From positions 1 through 64,000 of the forward strand of contig JBOHDE010000001.1 in the NCBI GenBank assembly GCA_050699035.1: a stretch of DNA of 64,000 nucleotides, read 5' to 3'. The DNA is from WHTB01 sp050699035. GTDB lineage: Bacteria > Actinomycetota > Actinomycetes > Propionibacteriales > Nocardioidaceae. Made by a program: the position numbers and the translations under genes. Below the pieces are notes generated by a model. That model ran no database searches. It saw nothing but the letters and a program-made list of their open reading frames with translations, and was not told the origin of the DNA. Each line of letters starts with the position of its first letter. Positions within the stretch are counted from its first letter, which is position 1. Below are positions 50,145 through 58,640 of this stretch, piece after piece.

Positions 50145-50512
50145 ATCTGCGGCCCGCCGAGCTCCAGGACCGGCCGCACCTCGACCAGGCCGAACGCCGC
50201 CTCCGGCACCCGGGCGGCGCACTCGATCGCTCGCTCGAGGCTCTCGCACTCGAGCAGGTAGAAGCCGGCCAACAGCTCCTTCGCCTCGGCGAACGGACCG
50301 TCGGTCGTCATCGTCTGGCCGTCGCGCACCGTCACGCGTGTGGTCGAAGAGGCGTCAGTCAAGGCCTCGGTCGCGATCAGCTCGCCCGAGGCGACCAGGT
50401 CATCGGTGAGCCCGGCGTAGTAGGCGAAGCCCTCGTCTCGCTGGGCGTCGGTGAACCCCTCCCAGATCGCCCGCGACTCCGGGTTGCCGTAGATCAGGAT
50501 CAGGTACTTCAT
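50141..50512 (-). CDS. DGPF (YCII-related) protein, third copy
   Basis: The 123-residue protein starts MKYLILIYGNPESRAIW and has TTDGPFAEAKELLAGFYLLE, the defining motif, then a Pro-rich end. Its TGA overlaps the sigma-factor GTG, as in the other two pairs. It is divergent from the isoaspartyl peptidase gene, and no TGTCGA-N16 promoter was found before it, unlike the second copy. Confidence 0.87.
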   Translation of the reverse strand: MKYLILIYGNPESRAIWEGFTDAQRDEGFAYYAGLTDDLVASGELIATEALTDASSTTRVTVRDGQTMTTDGPFAEAKELLAGFYLLECESLERAIECAARVPEAAFGLVEVRPVLELGGPQM

Positions 50513-50665
50513 GCGGCCTCCATGGTGTGCCGAAATCCTCTCACCAGTGGTGTCGGGGCCGGGGCTTCGACGCCGTTCCGTCGGCTACGCACCGTTGCTA
50601 CTCCGTGACGGGTCGCCATAGCATCGACGGGACCATCGCCCCAACAGCACCCAGGAGGGGTCACC

Positions 50666-51766
50666 ATGTCCCGCCTCATCTCGGCACCAGGACTCAGGTC
50701 GTTGCTCGCGGCAGCTGTGACTGTCGCGACCGCTGCCCTGGTCGCCATCGCCCTTTCACCCGGCCTCACGTCGGCCACGAGTACGTCCCCAGGGAACACG
50801 CAGGCCGCCAAGGCCCAGGCGGACGACGAGAACACCACCGAGCGCGTCGAGGATGTCGTGTTCGCGATCCATGGCGGCGCGGGCACCATCCGCCGCGAGG
50901 ACCTGACGCCCGAACTCGAGCAGGAGTACCGCGACGCGCTCACCACCGCGGTGCGCGCCGGACATCGCGAGATCCAGCGCGGCAAGGACAGCACGGCCGC
51001 GGTCGAGGCCGCCATCAATACGATGGAGGACTCGCCGCTGTTCAACGCCGGCAAGGGCGCGGTCTTCACCACCGATGCCGAGAACGAGCTGGACTCCTCG
51101 ATCATGGACGGCGCGACCCTGGACACCGGCGCGGTGACCGGGACGAAGCACATCAAGAACCCGATCTCGCTCGCCCGCGAGATCATGGAGCACTCGCGGC
51201 ACGTGCTGCTGGCCGGCGAGGGAGCCGAGCTCTTCGCCCAGCACCGCGGGATCGAGCTCGTCACGCAGGACTATTTCTTCACCGAGCGCCGGTGGGAGTC
51301 GCTGATGCGGGCCAAGGACGGCGAGTCCGACTTCGCATTCGGCGAGACCAACACGGTGGGTGCCGTCGGCGTCGACCGCGACGGCGACCTGGCCGCTGGC
51401 ACCTCGACCGGTGGGCTGACCAACAAGCCGGTCGGGCGGATCGGTGACTCCCCGATCGTCGGGGCCGGCACGTACGCCGACAACGACACGATGGCAGCCT
51501 CCGCGACCGGCACCGGCGAGCTGTTCATCCGGCAGGCCGTCACGCACGACATCTCCGCCCAGATGGAGTACGCCGACCGCTCGGTCGCCGAGGCCGCGGG
51601 TGTCGCCATCGACAAGACCGAGGAGATCGGTGGCGAGGACACCGGCGGCGTGATCGCCCTCGACCACGACCAGAACCTCGCCTTCGTCTTCAACACGACG
51701 GGGATGTACCGGGGCTACGTCACCGAGGACGGCGAGATCGTCGTCAAGATCTTCGGCGACGAGTAA
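50666..51766 (+). CDS. Secreted isoaspartyl peptidase/L-asparaginase (Ntn hydrolase, type 2)
   Basis: The 366-residue precursor has a signal peptide (LLAAAVTVATAALVAIALSP). IHGGAGTIRREDLTPELE follows and is the family's first glycine loop. The autocleavage site is in GETNTVGAVGVDRDG; T230 becomes the N-terminal nucleophile, and STGGLTNKPVGRIGDSP is the substrate loop. It hydrolyses isoaspartyl dipeptides or asparagine, here outside the membrane, where it may recycle damaged peptides. GGAGGGG precedes the ATG. Confidence 0.88.
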   Translation: MSRLISAPGLRSLLAAAVTVATAALVAIALSPGLTSATSTSPGNTQAAKAQADDENTTERVEDVVFAIHGGAGTIRREDLTPELEQEYRDALTTAVRAGHREIQRGKDSTAAVEAAINTMEDSPLFNAGKGAVFTTDAENELDSSIMDGATLDTGAVTGTKHIKNPISLAREIMEHSRHVLLAGEGAELFAQHRGIELVTQDYFFTERRWESLMRAKDGESDFAFGETNTVGAVGVDRDGDLAAGTSTGGLTNKPVGRIGDSPIVGAGTYADNDTMAASATGTGELFIRQAVTHDISAQMEYADRSVAEAAGVAIDKTEEIGGEDTGGVIALDHDQNLAFVFNTTGMYRGYVTEDGEIVVKIFGDE

Positions 51767-51783
51767 CCGGGGCCGCCTGGAAC

Positions 51784-51847
51784 GGCACGGGCCCGTGCCG
51801 TACCCGATCATCCCCACGTCTGCAGGAGTGGGGATGATCGGGTACGG
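51784..51847 (+). terminator. Double hairpin after the isoaspartyl peptidase gene
   Basis: GGCACGGGCCCGTGCC (51784-51799) is a perfect 16-bp palindrome. It runs into a 20-bp perfect stem, 51798-51817 against 51828-51847, whose left arm is CCGTACCCGATCATCCCCAC and whose loop is 10 bases. This is a strong, probably bidirectional, terminator without a T-run. Confidence 0.7.
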
Positions 51848-51897
51848 GTGGGGGCGACTCGCCACGTAGCCACCAGCGCCGGTACCGACCCACCTCA

Positions 51898-51957
51898 TCG
51901 ACTGGCGCGTTGCGTAGGCCCGCTGTCCGGTTTGTCCCTACGCAACGCGCCAGTCGA
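51898..51957. repeat. 60-bp palindromic element, copy B
   Basis: Arms 51898-51918 and 51937-51957 pair perfectly over 21 bp (TCGACTGGCGCGTTGCGTAGG). The 18-base loop is the reverse complement of that in the copy at 30278-30337, so this copy is inverted relative to it. It lies in the gap between the terminator and the SDR gene end. Confidence 0.7.
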
Positions 51958-52007
51958 CGACGTGGCCCACCCACACATGCAGCAGGAGAGCTCGAAAGCT
52001 CGCGAAC

Positions 52008-52868
52008 TCAGCAGAAGCCGACCAGGTCGGAGCTCACTTGCCAGAGCCGGGTCGCAGTGGCCTCGTCGTAGCTGGCCGCCGAGGATCTCTTCGGCTTGCG
52101 GTTGGCGAAGTAGCGACCCGTCACCTGCTCGAGACCGTGAGCCGACGCGGCGTGGATCGACGTGGCGGCGCCTCGAGCCGGCCGCCGCATGAAGGGCCGC
52201 ACGAACGGGACGAACATCTGCTGCACCCCGCCCGGGTCCTCGGCGCCGAACCTGGTGCTCACCATGCCGGGATGCAGCGCGTTGGCGGTGACCGAGGTGT
52301 CCCGCAGCCTCCTGGCCAGCTCGTACGTGAACACGACGTTGGCGAGCTTGGACTGGCCGTACGCCCGGGCGCCGGAGTAGGACCGTTCGCCCTGCAGGTC
52401 GTCGAAGTCGATCCGCCCCGTGCCGTGCGCATGGGAGGAGACCGTGACCACCCGCGCCGGGGCACTCTGCCGAAGCCGGTCGAGCAGCAGGTTGGTGAGC
52501 AGGAACGGCGCGAGGTGGTTGAGGGCGAAGGTGTGCTCGAGCCCGTCAGCGGTGACGCGCCGCGTGTTCCAGTAGCCCCCGACGTTGTTCACCAGCACAT
52601 CGATCCGGGGCAGGCGGTGGAGTACGTCGTCGGCGAGCCGCCGCACCTCCGCCTGGGCGGAGAGGTCCGCGACGAACACGTCCACCTGGCCGCCGCCCGC
52701 CGTGCGGATCTCGCGCGCTGCGTCATCCGTACGCCCCCGGTCCCGGCCGGTGATCGCGACGTGGGCACCCATCGCGGCCAGACCGACGGCGGTCGCCTTG
52801 CCGATGCCACTCGTGGCACCGGTGACGACCACCGTGCGGCCGGCCATCGGCCCGCTCACTGGATTCAC
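52008..52868 (-). CDS. Short-chain dehydrogenase/reductase (SDR)
   Basis: The 286-residue enzyme has the SDR cofactor loop VVVTGATSGIGKATA, VNNVGG, and the catalytic S-Y-K: Ser in VVTVSSHAHG and Y-x-x-x-K in AYGQSKLANV. It is of the retinol-dehydrogenase-like kind with a C-terminal extension (GAEDPGG; RYFANRKPKRSS). GTG 52868 overlaps the stop of the DUF4386 gene (GTGA); ATG 52847 is an alternative. It is the last gene of the MDR-DUF4386-SDR operon. Confidence 0.86.
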   Translation of the reverse strand: MNPVSGPMAGRTVVVTGATSGIGKATAVGLAAMGAHVAITGRDRGRTDDAAREIRTAGGGQVDVFVADLSAQAEVRRLADDVLHRLPRIDVLVNNVGGYWNTRRVTADGLEHTFALNHLAPFLLTNLLLDRLRQSAPARVVTVSSHAHGTGRIDFDDLQGERSYSGARAYGQSKLANVVFTYELARRLRDTSVTANALHPGMVSTRFGAEDPGGVQQMFVPFVRPFMRRPARGAATSIHAASAHGLEQVTGRYFANRKPKRSSAASYDEATATRLWQVSSDLVGFC

Positions 52869-53506
52869 GAACCGTCCTTGATGGTCGACGGCGGTCCGAA
52901 TCCCTTGGCGATCAACCAGATCGGCATCAACACGAACTCGAACAGTCCACCCGGAATCAGGAGAACCTGTCCCGTTCCCTCGTTCATTTCCAGAACGCCG
53001 AGGAGGTCGAGCGGCACTCCCAGCGAAAGCAAGGCGTAACCGACCAGACCGAGCACGGCGATGGGCCGAGGGACCAACCGTGAGACGAACAGCAGGTAGG
53101 TGAGTATCAGGCCGCCGACACCGGTCGGGACGTAGACCCAGAGAAGGTGATTCGGGACGACCTGCAACTGGTTCAGCAGGTAGACCCCGCAGGCGGCGGA
53201 CACGGCGAGCTCGACGATTCTGAGTACCGCGTACGAGAGGGCCAGTCGTTGATCGACCTCCTTCAAGACGCGGTACATCAACAGGCCGATGCCCACGACG
53301 GCGATGCCGGAGCACATCATCAACAGGACGCCGACCGTTGGTCGGGCTTCGGTGTCACCGTCCACGAAGGACTGGATCAGTGCCGTGCCGAACATCGCCA
53401 TGACCATCTGGACGATGAACAGAATGCCCACGGTGACCGCGATCTTCCGTCGTGACCTGACCGCCTTCGGTGGTTGAACATTGGTCGTGGTCTGCGTGGC
53501 GGTCAT
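52865..53506 (-). CDS. DUF4386-family membrane protein
   Basis: The 213-residue protein has six membrane helices (AVTVGILFIVQMVMAMFGTA; GVLLMMCSGIAVVGIGLLMY; IVELAVSAACGVYLL; VYVPTGVGGLILTYLLFVSR; LVGYALLSLGVPLDLLGV) and the family end LIPGGLFEFVLMPIWLIAKG. The role is unknown. The ATG at 53506 overlaps the MDR stop (ATGA). It is the middle gene of a TetR-regulated operon. Confidence 0.85.
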   Translation of the reverse strand: MTATQTTTNVQPPKAVRSRRKIAVTVGILFIVQMVMAMFGTALIQSFVDGDTEARPTVGVLLMMCSGIAVVGIGLLMYRVLKEVDQRLALSYAVLRIVELAVSAACGVYLLNQLQVVPNHLLWVYVPTGVGGLILTYLLFVSRLVPRPIAVLGLVGYALLSLGVPLDLLGVLEMNEGTGQVLLIPGGLFEFVLMPIWLIAKGFGPPSTIKDGS

Positions 53507-54495
53507 GGGGTTCCTTCTTCGGTGGGGACGGTGATGGCGACCTTGCCGCGTACGTCGCCGGCTTCGAGGTGACGCATGGCCTCTGGGACTCGGTCCAGGG
53601 GGTAGGTCCGGTCGATGCTCGGCGTCACCGTGCCGGCCTCGAGGTAGGGGGTGAGTCGTTCGAGGTCGCTGGCGCGCTCCTCGCTGGCCAGCATGGTCAG
53701 CCGCTGGCGGACGAAGCGCGACAGCGCCGGCGCGCGCAGGGTGCGGCCGAAGCCGCCCGTCCACCGTCCGCCTTCCTCGCCACCGACGATGACCGCCGTG
53801 CCGGTCGGCGTGAGAGCGCGACGCAGCCGCGACAGGGACGGGTTGCCGCCGATGTCGAGGATCAGGTCGTAGCGCTGGGCACCATCGGCGAAGTCGTCGC
53901 GGGTGTAGTCGATCACGTAGTCGGCGCCGAGCGACCGCACCAGGTCCAGCTTCGCGGTGCTGCAGACCCCGGTGACCTCCGCCCCGAGGGCCTTGGCCAG
54001 CTGCACGGCGTAGCTGCCGACTCCACCCGACGCGCCGAGGACCAGCACCCGCTGGCCGTGCTCCACCCGGCCGGCGTCGCACAGGGCCTGCAGGGCGGTG
54101 CCCGCCGAGATCGGGACCACCGCGGCCTGCTCGAAGGACAGGTTGGCCGGCTTGCGGGCGAGCTTGTCCTCCCGGGCCGCGGCGTACTCGGCGAACGAGC
54201 CGCGAGACATCCCGAACACCTCGTCGCCCGCGGCGAACCTGGTGACGGCCGGGCCGACGGCGACGACGGTGCCGGCGACGTCGATCCCGGGCACCGGGTT
54301 CTTCGGCCCGCGGAAGCCGAAGCCGATGACCCGGAGCAGGTACGGACGGCCCGCCATCAGGTGCCACGTGCCCCGGTCGAGGCCGGCGGCGTGCACCCGC
54401 AGCAGCACCTCGTTGTCGGCCAGGTCGGGATGGGCGGTCCGGCCGAGCCTCAGTACGTCGACGGAGCCGTACCCGTCCTGCACGATCGCCTGCAC
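53503..54495 (-). CDS. NAD(P)H-dependent MDR-family oxidoreductase (quinone oxidoreductase-like)
   Basis: The 330-residue enzyme begins VQAIVQDGYGSVDVLRLGRT, normal for zinc-independent MDR proteins. It has PGIDVAGTVVAVGPAVTRF, PISAGTALQAL and the NADPH loop VLGASGGVGSYAVQLAKALG. No zinc ligands are present. I chose GTG 54495 because GGAG stands six bases before it; an upstream GTG at 54543 would add 16 residues that do not fit the family. The operator for the divergent TetR lies 53 bp before this start. It probably reduces an unsaturated carbonyl or quinone. Confidence 0.85.
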   Translation of the reverse strand: MQAIVQDGYGSVDVLRLGRTAHPDLADNEVLLRVHAAGLDRGTWHLMAGRPYLLRVIGFGFRGPKNPVPGIDVAGTVVAVGPAVTRFAAGDEVFGMSRGSFAEYAAAREDKLARKPANLSFEQAAVVPISAGTALQALCDAGRVEHGQRVLVLGASGGVGSYAVQLAKALGAEVTGVCSTAKLDLVRSLGADYVIDYTRDDFADGAQRYDLILDIGGNPSLSRLRRALTPTGTAVIVGGEEGGRWTGGFGRTLRAPALSRFVRQRLTMLASEERASDLERLTPYLEAGTVTPSIDRTYPLDRVPEAMRHLEAGDVRGKVAITVPTEEGTP

Positions 54496-54547
54496 TGTGG
54501 TCTCCGTCGTCGGTCTTTGATGGCTGGTACGTTGTGCGTCCACGGTA

Positions 54548-54564
54548 TTCGTACAAAGTACGAA
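54548..54564. promoter_or_regulatory. TetR operator palindrome
   Basis: TTCGTACAAAGTACGAA is a perfect inverted repeat with a 3-base centre, 34 bp before the TetR gene and 53 bp before the MDR gene. It sits in the 103-bp gap between the divergent genes and should serve both promoters. Confidence 0.65.
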
Positions 54565-54598
54565 GGCGCTATGACCCGAACGGGCCAGGGGGAGTGGG

Positions 54599-55264
54599 AT
54601 GTCTGAGCCAGTCCGCGACCGCCGTCAGGGTCGCCCTCGGCTGAGCCGGGAACGCGTGCTGCGCGGTGCGGTCGCAGTCGCCGACGCCGGCGGGATCGGG
54701 TCGCTGACGATCCGCTCGTTGGCCAAGGAGCTCGGCGTGAAGCCGATGTCGGTCTACTACCACGTCGCCAACAAGGACGAGATCCTCGACGGCATCATCG
54801 ACCTGGTCTTCGGTGAGATCGAGCTGCCGTCGACCGACGGCGACTGGAGCGCGCAGCTGCGTCGGCGGGCGGTCTCGGCGCGGGCGGCGCTGAGGCGGCA
54901 CCGCTGGGCGATCGGGCTGATGGAGTCGCGGACCAGCCCCGGCCCGGCGACGCTTCGCCACCATGACGCGGTCATCGGCACGCTCCGCGGGGCGGGCTTC
55001 ACGGTGGAGATGGCCGCCCACGCGTACGCCCTGATCGACAGCTATGTCTACGGTTTCGCCCTGCAGGAGGCCGCGCTGCCCTTCGCCCCGGAGACCGTCA
55101 CCGAGGTCGCCGAGCCGATCATGCAGCAGTTCCCGGTCGACGAGTACCCGCACCTGGTCGAGCTGGCGACCGAGTACGTCCTGCAGCCCGGGTACGACTT
55201 CGGCGACGAGTTCGAGCACGGGCTCGGCGTCATCCTCGACGCGCTCACCAGGTCGCTTCCCTGA
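54599..55264 (+). CDS. TetR-family repressor with TetR_C_1-like domain
   Basis: The 221-residue regulator has [20 protein letters not shown], then [20 protein letters not shown], the classic TetR helix-turn-helix with the family-typical [12 protein letters not shown]-terminal domain ([38 protein letters not shown]) matches the tetracycline-repressor C-terminal group. It is divergent from the MDR operon and surely regulates it. Confidence 0.9.
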   Translation: MSEPVRDRRQGRPRLSRERVLRGAVAVADAGGIGSLTIRSLAKELGVKPMSVYYHVANKDEILDGIIDLVFGEIELPSTDGDWSAQLRRRAVSARAALRRHRWAIGLMESRTSPGPATLRHHDAVIGTLRGAGFTVEMAAHAYALIDSYVYGFALQEAALPFAPETVTEVAEPIMQQFPVDEYPHLVELATEYVLQPGYDFGDEFEHGLGVILDALTRSLP

Positions 55265-55341
55265 CCAGTGGCTCGGCCGGGAACCGTCTGCGTCCGCGCC
55301 GCGTCCAACCGGTCAGTCGGGGTCTGGACGGGAGGACAAGG

Positions 55342-56121
55342 ATGGACGCGAAGATCACCCTCAACGTACGCAGCCTGCTGCTCGTCATCATGGTCGCGCT
55401 GGCCGTGCTCGCGGCGTACACGATCGGCACAGGAGCCGGTCGCGCTCCTGCTGCGACGGCGGCCGCGGAGGAGACACCCCCGGAGCGCACGATCGCGATG
55501 ACCGCCAGTGGTGAGGCCACGGCGGTGCCCGACCAGCTGTCGTTCGGCATCTCGGTGCGGACCCGAGCCGACGACATCTCGGCCGCGCTCGACCGCGCCA
55601 ACCGGACCACGCGGCGGGTCCTCCAAGCACTGAGCGAGTACGGAGTCGCGAAGAAGGACGTGCAGACGACCGACCTGTCGATCCACCCCGTTCGTACCCG
55701 CAAGAGCAAGGATCATCCGGTCGTCACGCGGTACGCCGTGGCACAGGACCAGCAGGTGCTCGTCCGGTCCTTCGCCGACGCCGGCAAGGCGGTCAGTGCG
55801 GCGGTCGAGGCCGGCGGCAACGCCGTACGGGTGCACGGGCTGACCCTAAAGGTCGGCAACACCGACGAGCTGATCAAGGACGCCCGCGACCAGGCAGTGG
55901 CGGCCGCGACCGAGAAGGCCGAGCAGTACGCCGCCGCCACCGGCCGGTCCCTCGGTGACGTGACCCAGATCCGTGAGGTCGGCGCGAAGCCACGGCCCTA
56001 CGGCTACGAGGAACAGTCCGGCTCATTGGATGCCGTCCGCCTCAGCAAAGTGCCGATCAGTGCCGGCTCGGAGCAGCTGCGGGTCACCGTGTCGGTGGTG
56101 TGGGACCTCGCCGACAGCTGA
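55342..56121 (+). CDS. SIMPL-domain (DUF541) protein
   Basis: The 259-residue protein has an N-terminal membrane anchor or signal (SLLLVIMVALAVLAAYTIG). The SIMPL/DUF541 fold follows (IAMTASGEATAVPDQLSFGI; KKDVQTTDLSIHPVRT; ATEKAEQYAAATGRSLGDVT, ending LRVTVSVVWDL). These are secreted or periplasm-like proteins of unknown biochemical role, linked to oxidative or membrane stress. GGAGGACAAGG lies before the ATG. It is downstream of TetR without a clear link. Confidence 0.87.
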   Translation: MDAKITLNVRSLLLVIMVALAVLAAYTIGTGAGRAPAATAAAEETPPERTIAMTASGEATAVPDQLSFGISVRTRADDISAALDRANRTTRRVLQALSEYGVAKKDVQTTDLSIHPVRTRKSKDHPVVTRYAVAQDQQVLVRSFADAGKAVSAAVEAGGNAVRVHGLTLKVGNTDELIKDARDQAVAAATEKAEQYAAATGRSLGDVTQIREVGAKPRPYGYEEQSGSLDAVRLSKVPISAGSEQLRVTVSVVWDLADS

Positions 56122-56155
56122 TCCGAGCCCGAGCACTTCTCGCGTACGACCCGGG

Positions 56156-57487
56156 TCAGGGAGTTGCGGCCTCCTCGAACGTGAGCCGGTAGATCCCACC
56201 GAGGCCGGGCGGGAGGTTGTCGGTCACGAAGTAGACCTCACCGTCGGCGTCCACTCCGAACGACGTGACCCGACCCGGCAGGTCCTCCGGGAGGGAGCCG
56301 ACCGCGTCGCTGCTGAGATGCCGACCGGTTCGGTCCTCCTGGATGGCGAAGGCCTTGCCGCTGCAGTAGTCGGTGGCGACGTAGGTGCCGTCCGCGATGT
56401 CGGCGAACTCCTGGCCGCGGTACACGAAGCCGCCCATCACCGCGCACTCGTCCGGGCTGTCCGTGCCGATCGAGTACGTGAGGACCGGGTCGACGTACTT
56501 CGCGCCGGGTTGGCAGCGGATGTCGAGGAACGGGTCGGGACCGTCACCGGCCGACGCCGGGACGCGGTGGATGTCGTCACCCTCGCGGCACGACCAGCCG
56601 AAGTTCCAGCCGTCGGCTCGCGGTTGGAGCGGAGTGTGGTTGACCTCCTCCCAGCGGTTCTGTCCGACGTCGCCGATCCACAGCGAGTCGTCGGCGGAGT
56701 CGAACGAGAACCGCCACGGGTTGCGCAGACCCCAGGCCCAGATCTCCGGCCGGGCGATGGTGCTCTGCGCGAACGGGTTGTCCTCGGGGATGCAGTACAA
56801 CTGACCGTCGCACTCGCGCATCACGTCGATCCGCACGATCTTGCCCAACAGCGCGCTCAGGTTCTGCGCCCCGTACACCGGGTCGTCGGCACTGCCGCCG
56901 TCGCCGGTGCTCCAGTAGAGATAGCCGTCGGGCCCGAACATCAGGTCGCCGCCGTTGTGGTTGGAGTTGAGGTTGTGCTGCTGGCGGAGCACTCTCTCCT
57001 CGCTGCTCGGGTCGATCGTCGCCTGGTCGGCGCTGTCGAGCGCGAACCTGGAGACGGTGAGCGCGCCGTTCTCGACACCACTCCCCGCGGCCGTGTACGA
57101 GACGAACAGGGTGTGGGTCTCGGCGAAGTCGGGCGAGGGTGCGACGCCGAGCAGTCCGCGCTCGTTGCCGGCCGTGCTGACCCGGTCGGTGATGTCCAGC
57201 AACGGTTCGGCGTCGAACGTCTGGGTGTCCGGCCGGAACACCAGGACTCGGCCGTCCTTGTCGACCACGAACAGCCGGCCGCTGTCGTCGTCCGGGGTGC
57301 CGATCGCGGTGAGCCGGGCGCCAGAGGTGGCGAGCAGCTCACTGCCGACCTTGAGCTCCGACGGCGGCAGGGGGTCGCTCGGCGTGGCCTGCGCGCCTCC
57401 CAGCGCCACCGCCGAGGTGATGAGCACTGCTGGCAACAGCAGCCCCATCGAGAGCTGACGGGATCGTCGTACGGGGATCGAGAACAT
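56156..57487 (-). CDS. PQQ-type sugar dehydrogenase (GSDH/soluble aldose dehydrogenase family)
   Basis: The 443-residue protein has a signal peptide (LSMGLLLPAVLITSAVALGG, cleavage near AQA). A six-bladed beta-propeller follows with NERGLLGVAPSPDFAE, NHNGGDLMFGPDGYLYWSTG, WAWGLRNPWRFSFD and DVGQNRWEEVN, as in PQQ-dependent glucose/aldose dehydrogenases and HHIP-like proteins. Calcium and PQQ residues cannot be fully checked by eye. Exported enzyme; the substrate is probably a sugar. The gene stands alone. Confidence 0.85.
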   Translation of the reverse strand: MFSIPVRRSRQLSMGLLLPAVLITSAVALGGAQATPSDPLPPSELKVGSELLATSGARLTAIGTPDDDSGRLFVVDKDGRVLVFRPDTQTFDAEPLLDITDRVSTAGNERGLLGVAPSPDFAETHTLFVSYTAAGSGVENGALTVSRFALDSADQATIDPSSEERVLRQQHNLNSNHNGGDLMFGPDGYLYWSTGDGGSADDPVYGAQNLSALLGKIVRIDVMRECDGQLYCIPEDNPFAQSTIARPEIWAWGLRNPWRFSFDSADDSLWIGDVGQNRWEEVNHTPLQPRADGWNFGWSCREGDDIHRVPASAGDGPDPFLDIRCQPGAKYVDPVLTYSIGTDSPDECAVMGGFVYRGQEFADIADGTYVATDYCSGKAFAIQEDRTGRHLSSDAVGSLPEDLPGRVTSFGVDADGEVYFVTDNLPPGLGGIYRLTFEEAATP

Positions 57488-57757
57488 GGAGGTCCTCCCA
57501 GATGAGTGGTGGGTGCTTCACTCTCTGTGGGCGAGGCTCCGCCACTGGGCCGACCCAGGTCAAGATGTCGTCGCGTTCTTGACGGATTACGTGAACCATC
57601 AATGACTAAGGGACGCCGGGAAGGTACCGATTCGCCGTACTTCGACTGGTTGGCGGCGACGCGAAAATCCGAAGCCTGAGGACCAGGCGATCGGTACTGT
57701 CAGCCCATCCATCTGTCAGCCCATCCACCGGCGCGGCAAGCCGAAGAAGGAGATGCC
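57488..57757. other. Spacer with a short tandem repeat
   Basis: Between the divergent PQQ-dehydrogenase and DHFR-like genes I see no gene. CTGTCAGCCCATCCA occurs twice in tandem (57698-57712 and 57713-57727 allowing for a short overlap), 30 bp before the DHFR-like gene start. It is probably only a slippage repeat. Confidence 0.4.
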
Positions 57758-58339
57758 ATGGGCAAGGTCATTTCGGGAATCTCGATGTCGCTGGACGGGT
57801 TCATTACCGGGCCGGACGTCACCCGCGAGCACCAGCTGGGTGACGGTGGCGACATCCTGCATCGGTGGGTGCACGAGCCGGACCCGCTCGACGCCGAGCT
57901 GATGGCCGGGATGGTCGACGACGTGGGCTCGATCCTGATGGGACGACGGTCCTACGACCTGGCCGAGGGCGACGGCGGGTGGGGCGACGGCGGCCCGGCC
58001 GGCCCGGCACCGTGTTTCGTACTCACCCATCACCGACCGGCCGCGGAGACCGTCCGGGCGCCGACGGTCTTCACCTTCGTCACCGACGGCATTGCCAGTG
58101 CGGTGGAGCAGGCGAAGGCGGCGGCGGGGGACAAGGTGGTCGGCGTGCATGGCGCCAGCGCCGCACAGCAGTGCCTCGCCGCCGGTCTGCTGGACGAGAT
58201 CCAGATCCATCTGGTCCCGGTCCTGCTCGGCGGCGGCACCCGGCTGTTCGAGCAGCTGGGCGGCCAGCTCCAGCTCGAGCGCACCCGCGTGGTCGACAGC
58301 TCGAACGCCACCCACATTCGATTCAAGGTGATCCGCTGA
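57758..58339 (+). CDS. Dihydrofolate-reductase-like (RibD C-terminal) protein
   Basis: The 193-residue protein begins GKVISGISMSLDGFITGPDV and has GSILMGRRSYDLAEG, VTDGIASAVEQAKAAAGDK, VHGASAAQQCLAAGLLDEIQ and LLGGGTRLFEQLG, the set of the DHFR-like domain seen in YyaP/YwjB and RibD. Family members reduce with NADPH; the substrate here is unknown, not necessarily a folate. AGGAG precedes the ATG. The gene stands alone before the toxin-antitoxin pair. Confidence 0.87.
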   Translation: MGKVISGISMSLDGFITGPDVTREHQLGDGGDILHRWVHEPDPLDAELMAGMVDDVGSILMGRRSYDLAEGDGGWGDGGPAGPAPCFVLTHHRPAAETVRAPTVFTFVTDGIASAVEQAKAAAGDKVVGVHGASAAQQCLAAGLLDEIQIHLVPVLLGGGTRLFEQLGGQLQLERTRVVDSSNATHIRFKVIR

Positions 58340-58359
58340 CGGGCCTCGGCGAGACTTGT

Positions 58360-58381
58360 ACGAAACAGGCAATGAGTCGTA
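58360..58381 (+). promoter_or_regulatory. Operator-like dyad before the toxin-antitoxin operon
   Basis: TACGA (58360-58364) and TCGTA (58377-58381) face each other 12 bp apart, within 32 bp of the antitoxin start, and a further TTCGT follows at 58385. Phd-type antitoxins bind such dyads to repress their own operon. Confidence 0.35.
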
Positions 58382-58391
58382 CGCTTCGTGC

Positions 58392-58640
58392 ATGGTGACC
58401 ATGAACATCAGCGCAGCGCGCGACCACCTGCCCGATGCCGTCGAAACCGCACGCACCGAGGCCGTCTTTCTCGAGCGCTACGGGCGCCTCGCCGGCGTGC
58501 TGGTCAGCCCCGAGCGCTATGAACAGCTGATGACCGCTTTGGAGGACGCCGAGGATGTCGCGGCCTTTGACGCGGCGATGGCCGAGGAGGGCCCGAACAT
58601 CCCCTGGGATCAGGTCAAGGCCGATCTCGGCTGGGTGTGA
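58392..58640 (+). CDS. Antitoxin of Phd/YefM type
   Basis: The 82-residue protein reads MNISAARDHLPDAVETARTE, then VFLERYGRLAGVLVSPERYE. This is the Phd/YefM N-terminal DNA-binding domain with its G-R-x-x-x-V-L-V strand and a following helical C-terminus (AFDAAMAEEGPNIPWDQVK). It neutralises the RelE-type toxin encoded next and represses the operon. A second in-frame ATG follows at codon 4. Its end overlaps the toxin start. Confidence 0.87.
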   Translation: MVTMNISAARDHLPDAVETARTEAVFLERYGRLAGVLVSPERYEQLMTALEDAEDVAAFDAAMAEEGPNIPWDQVKADLGWV

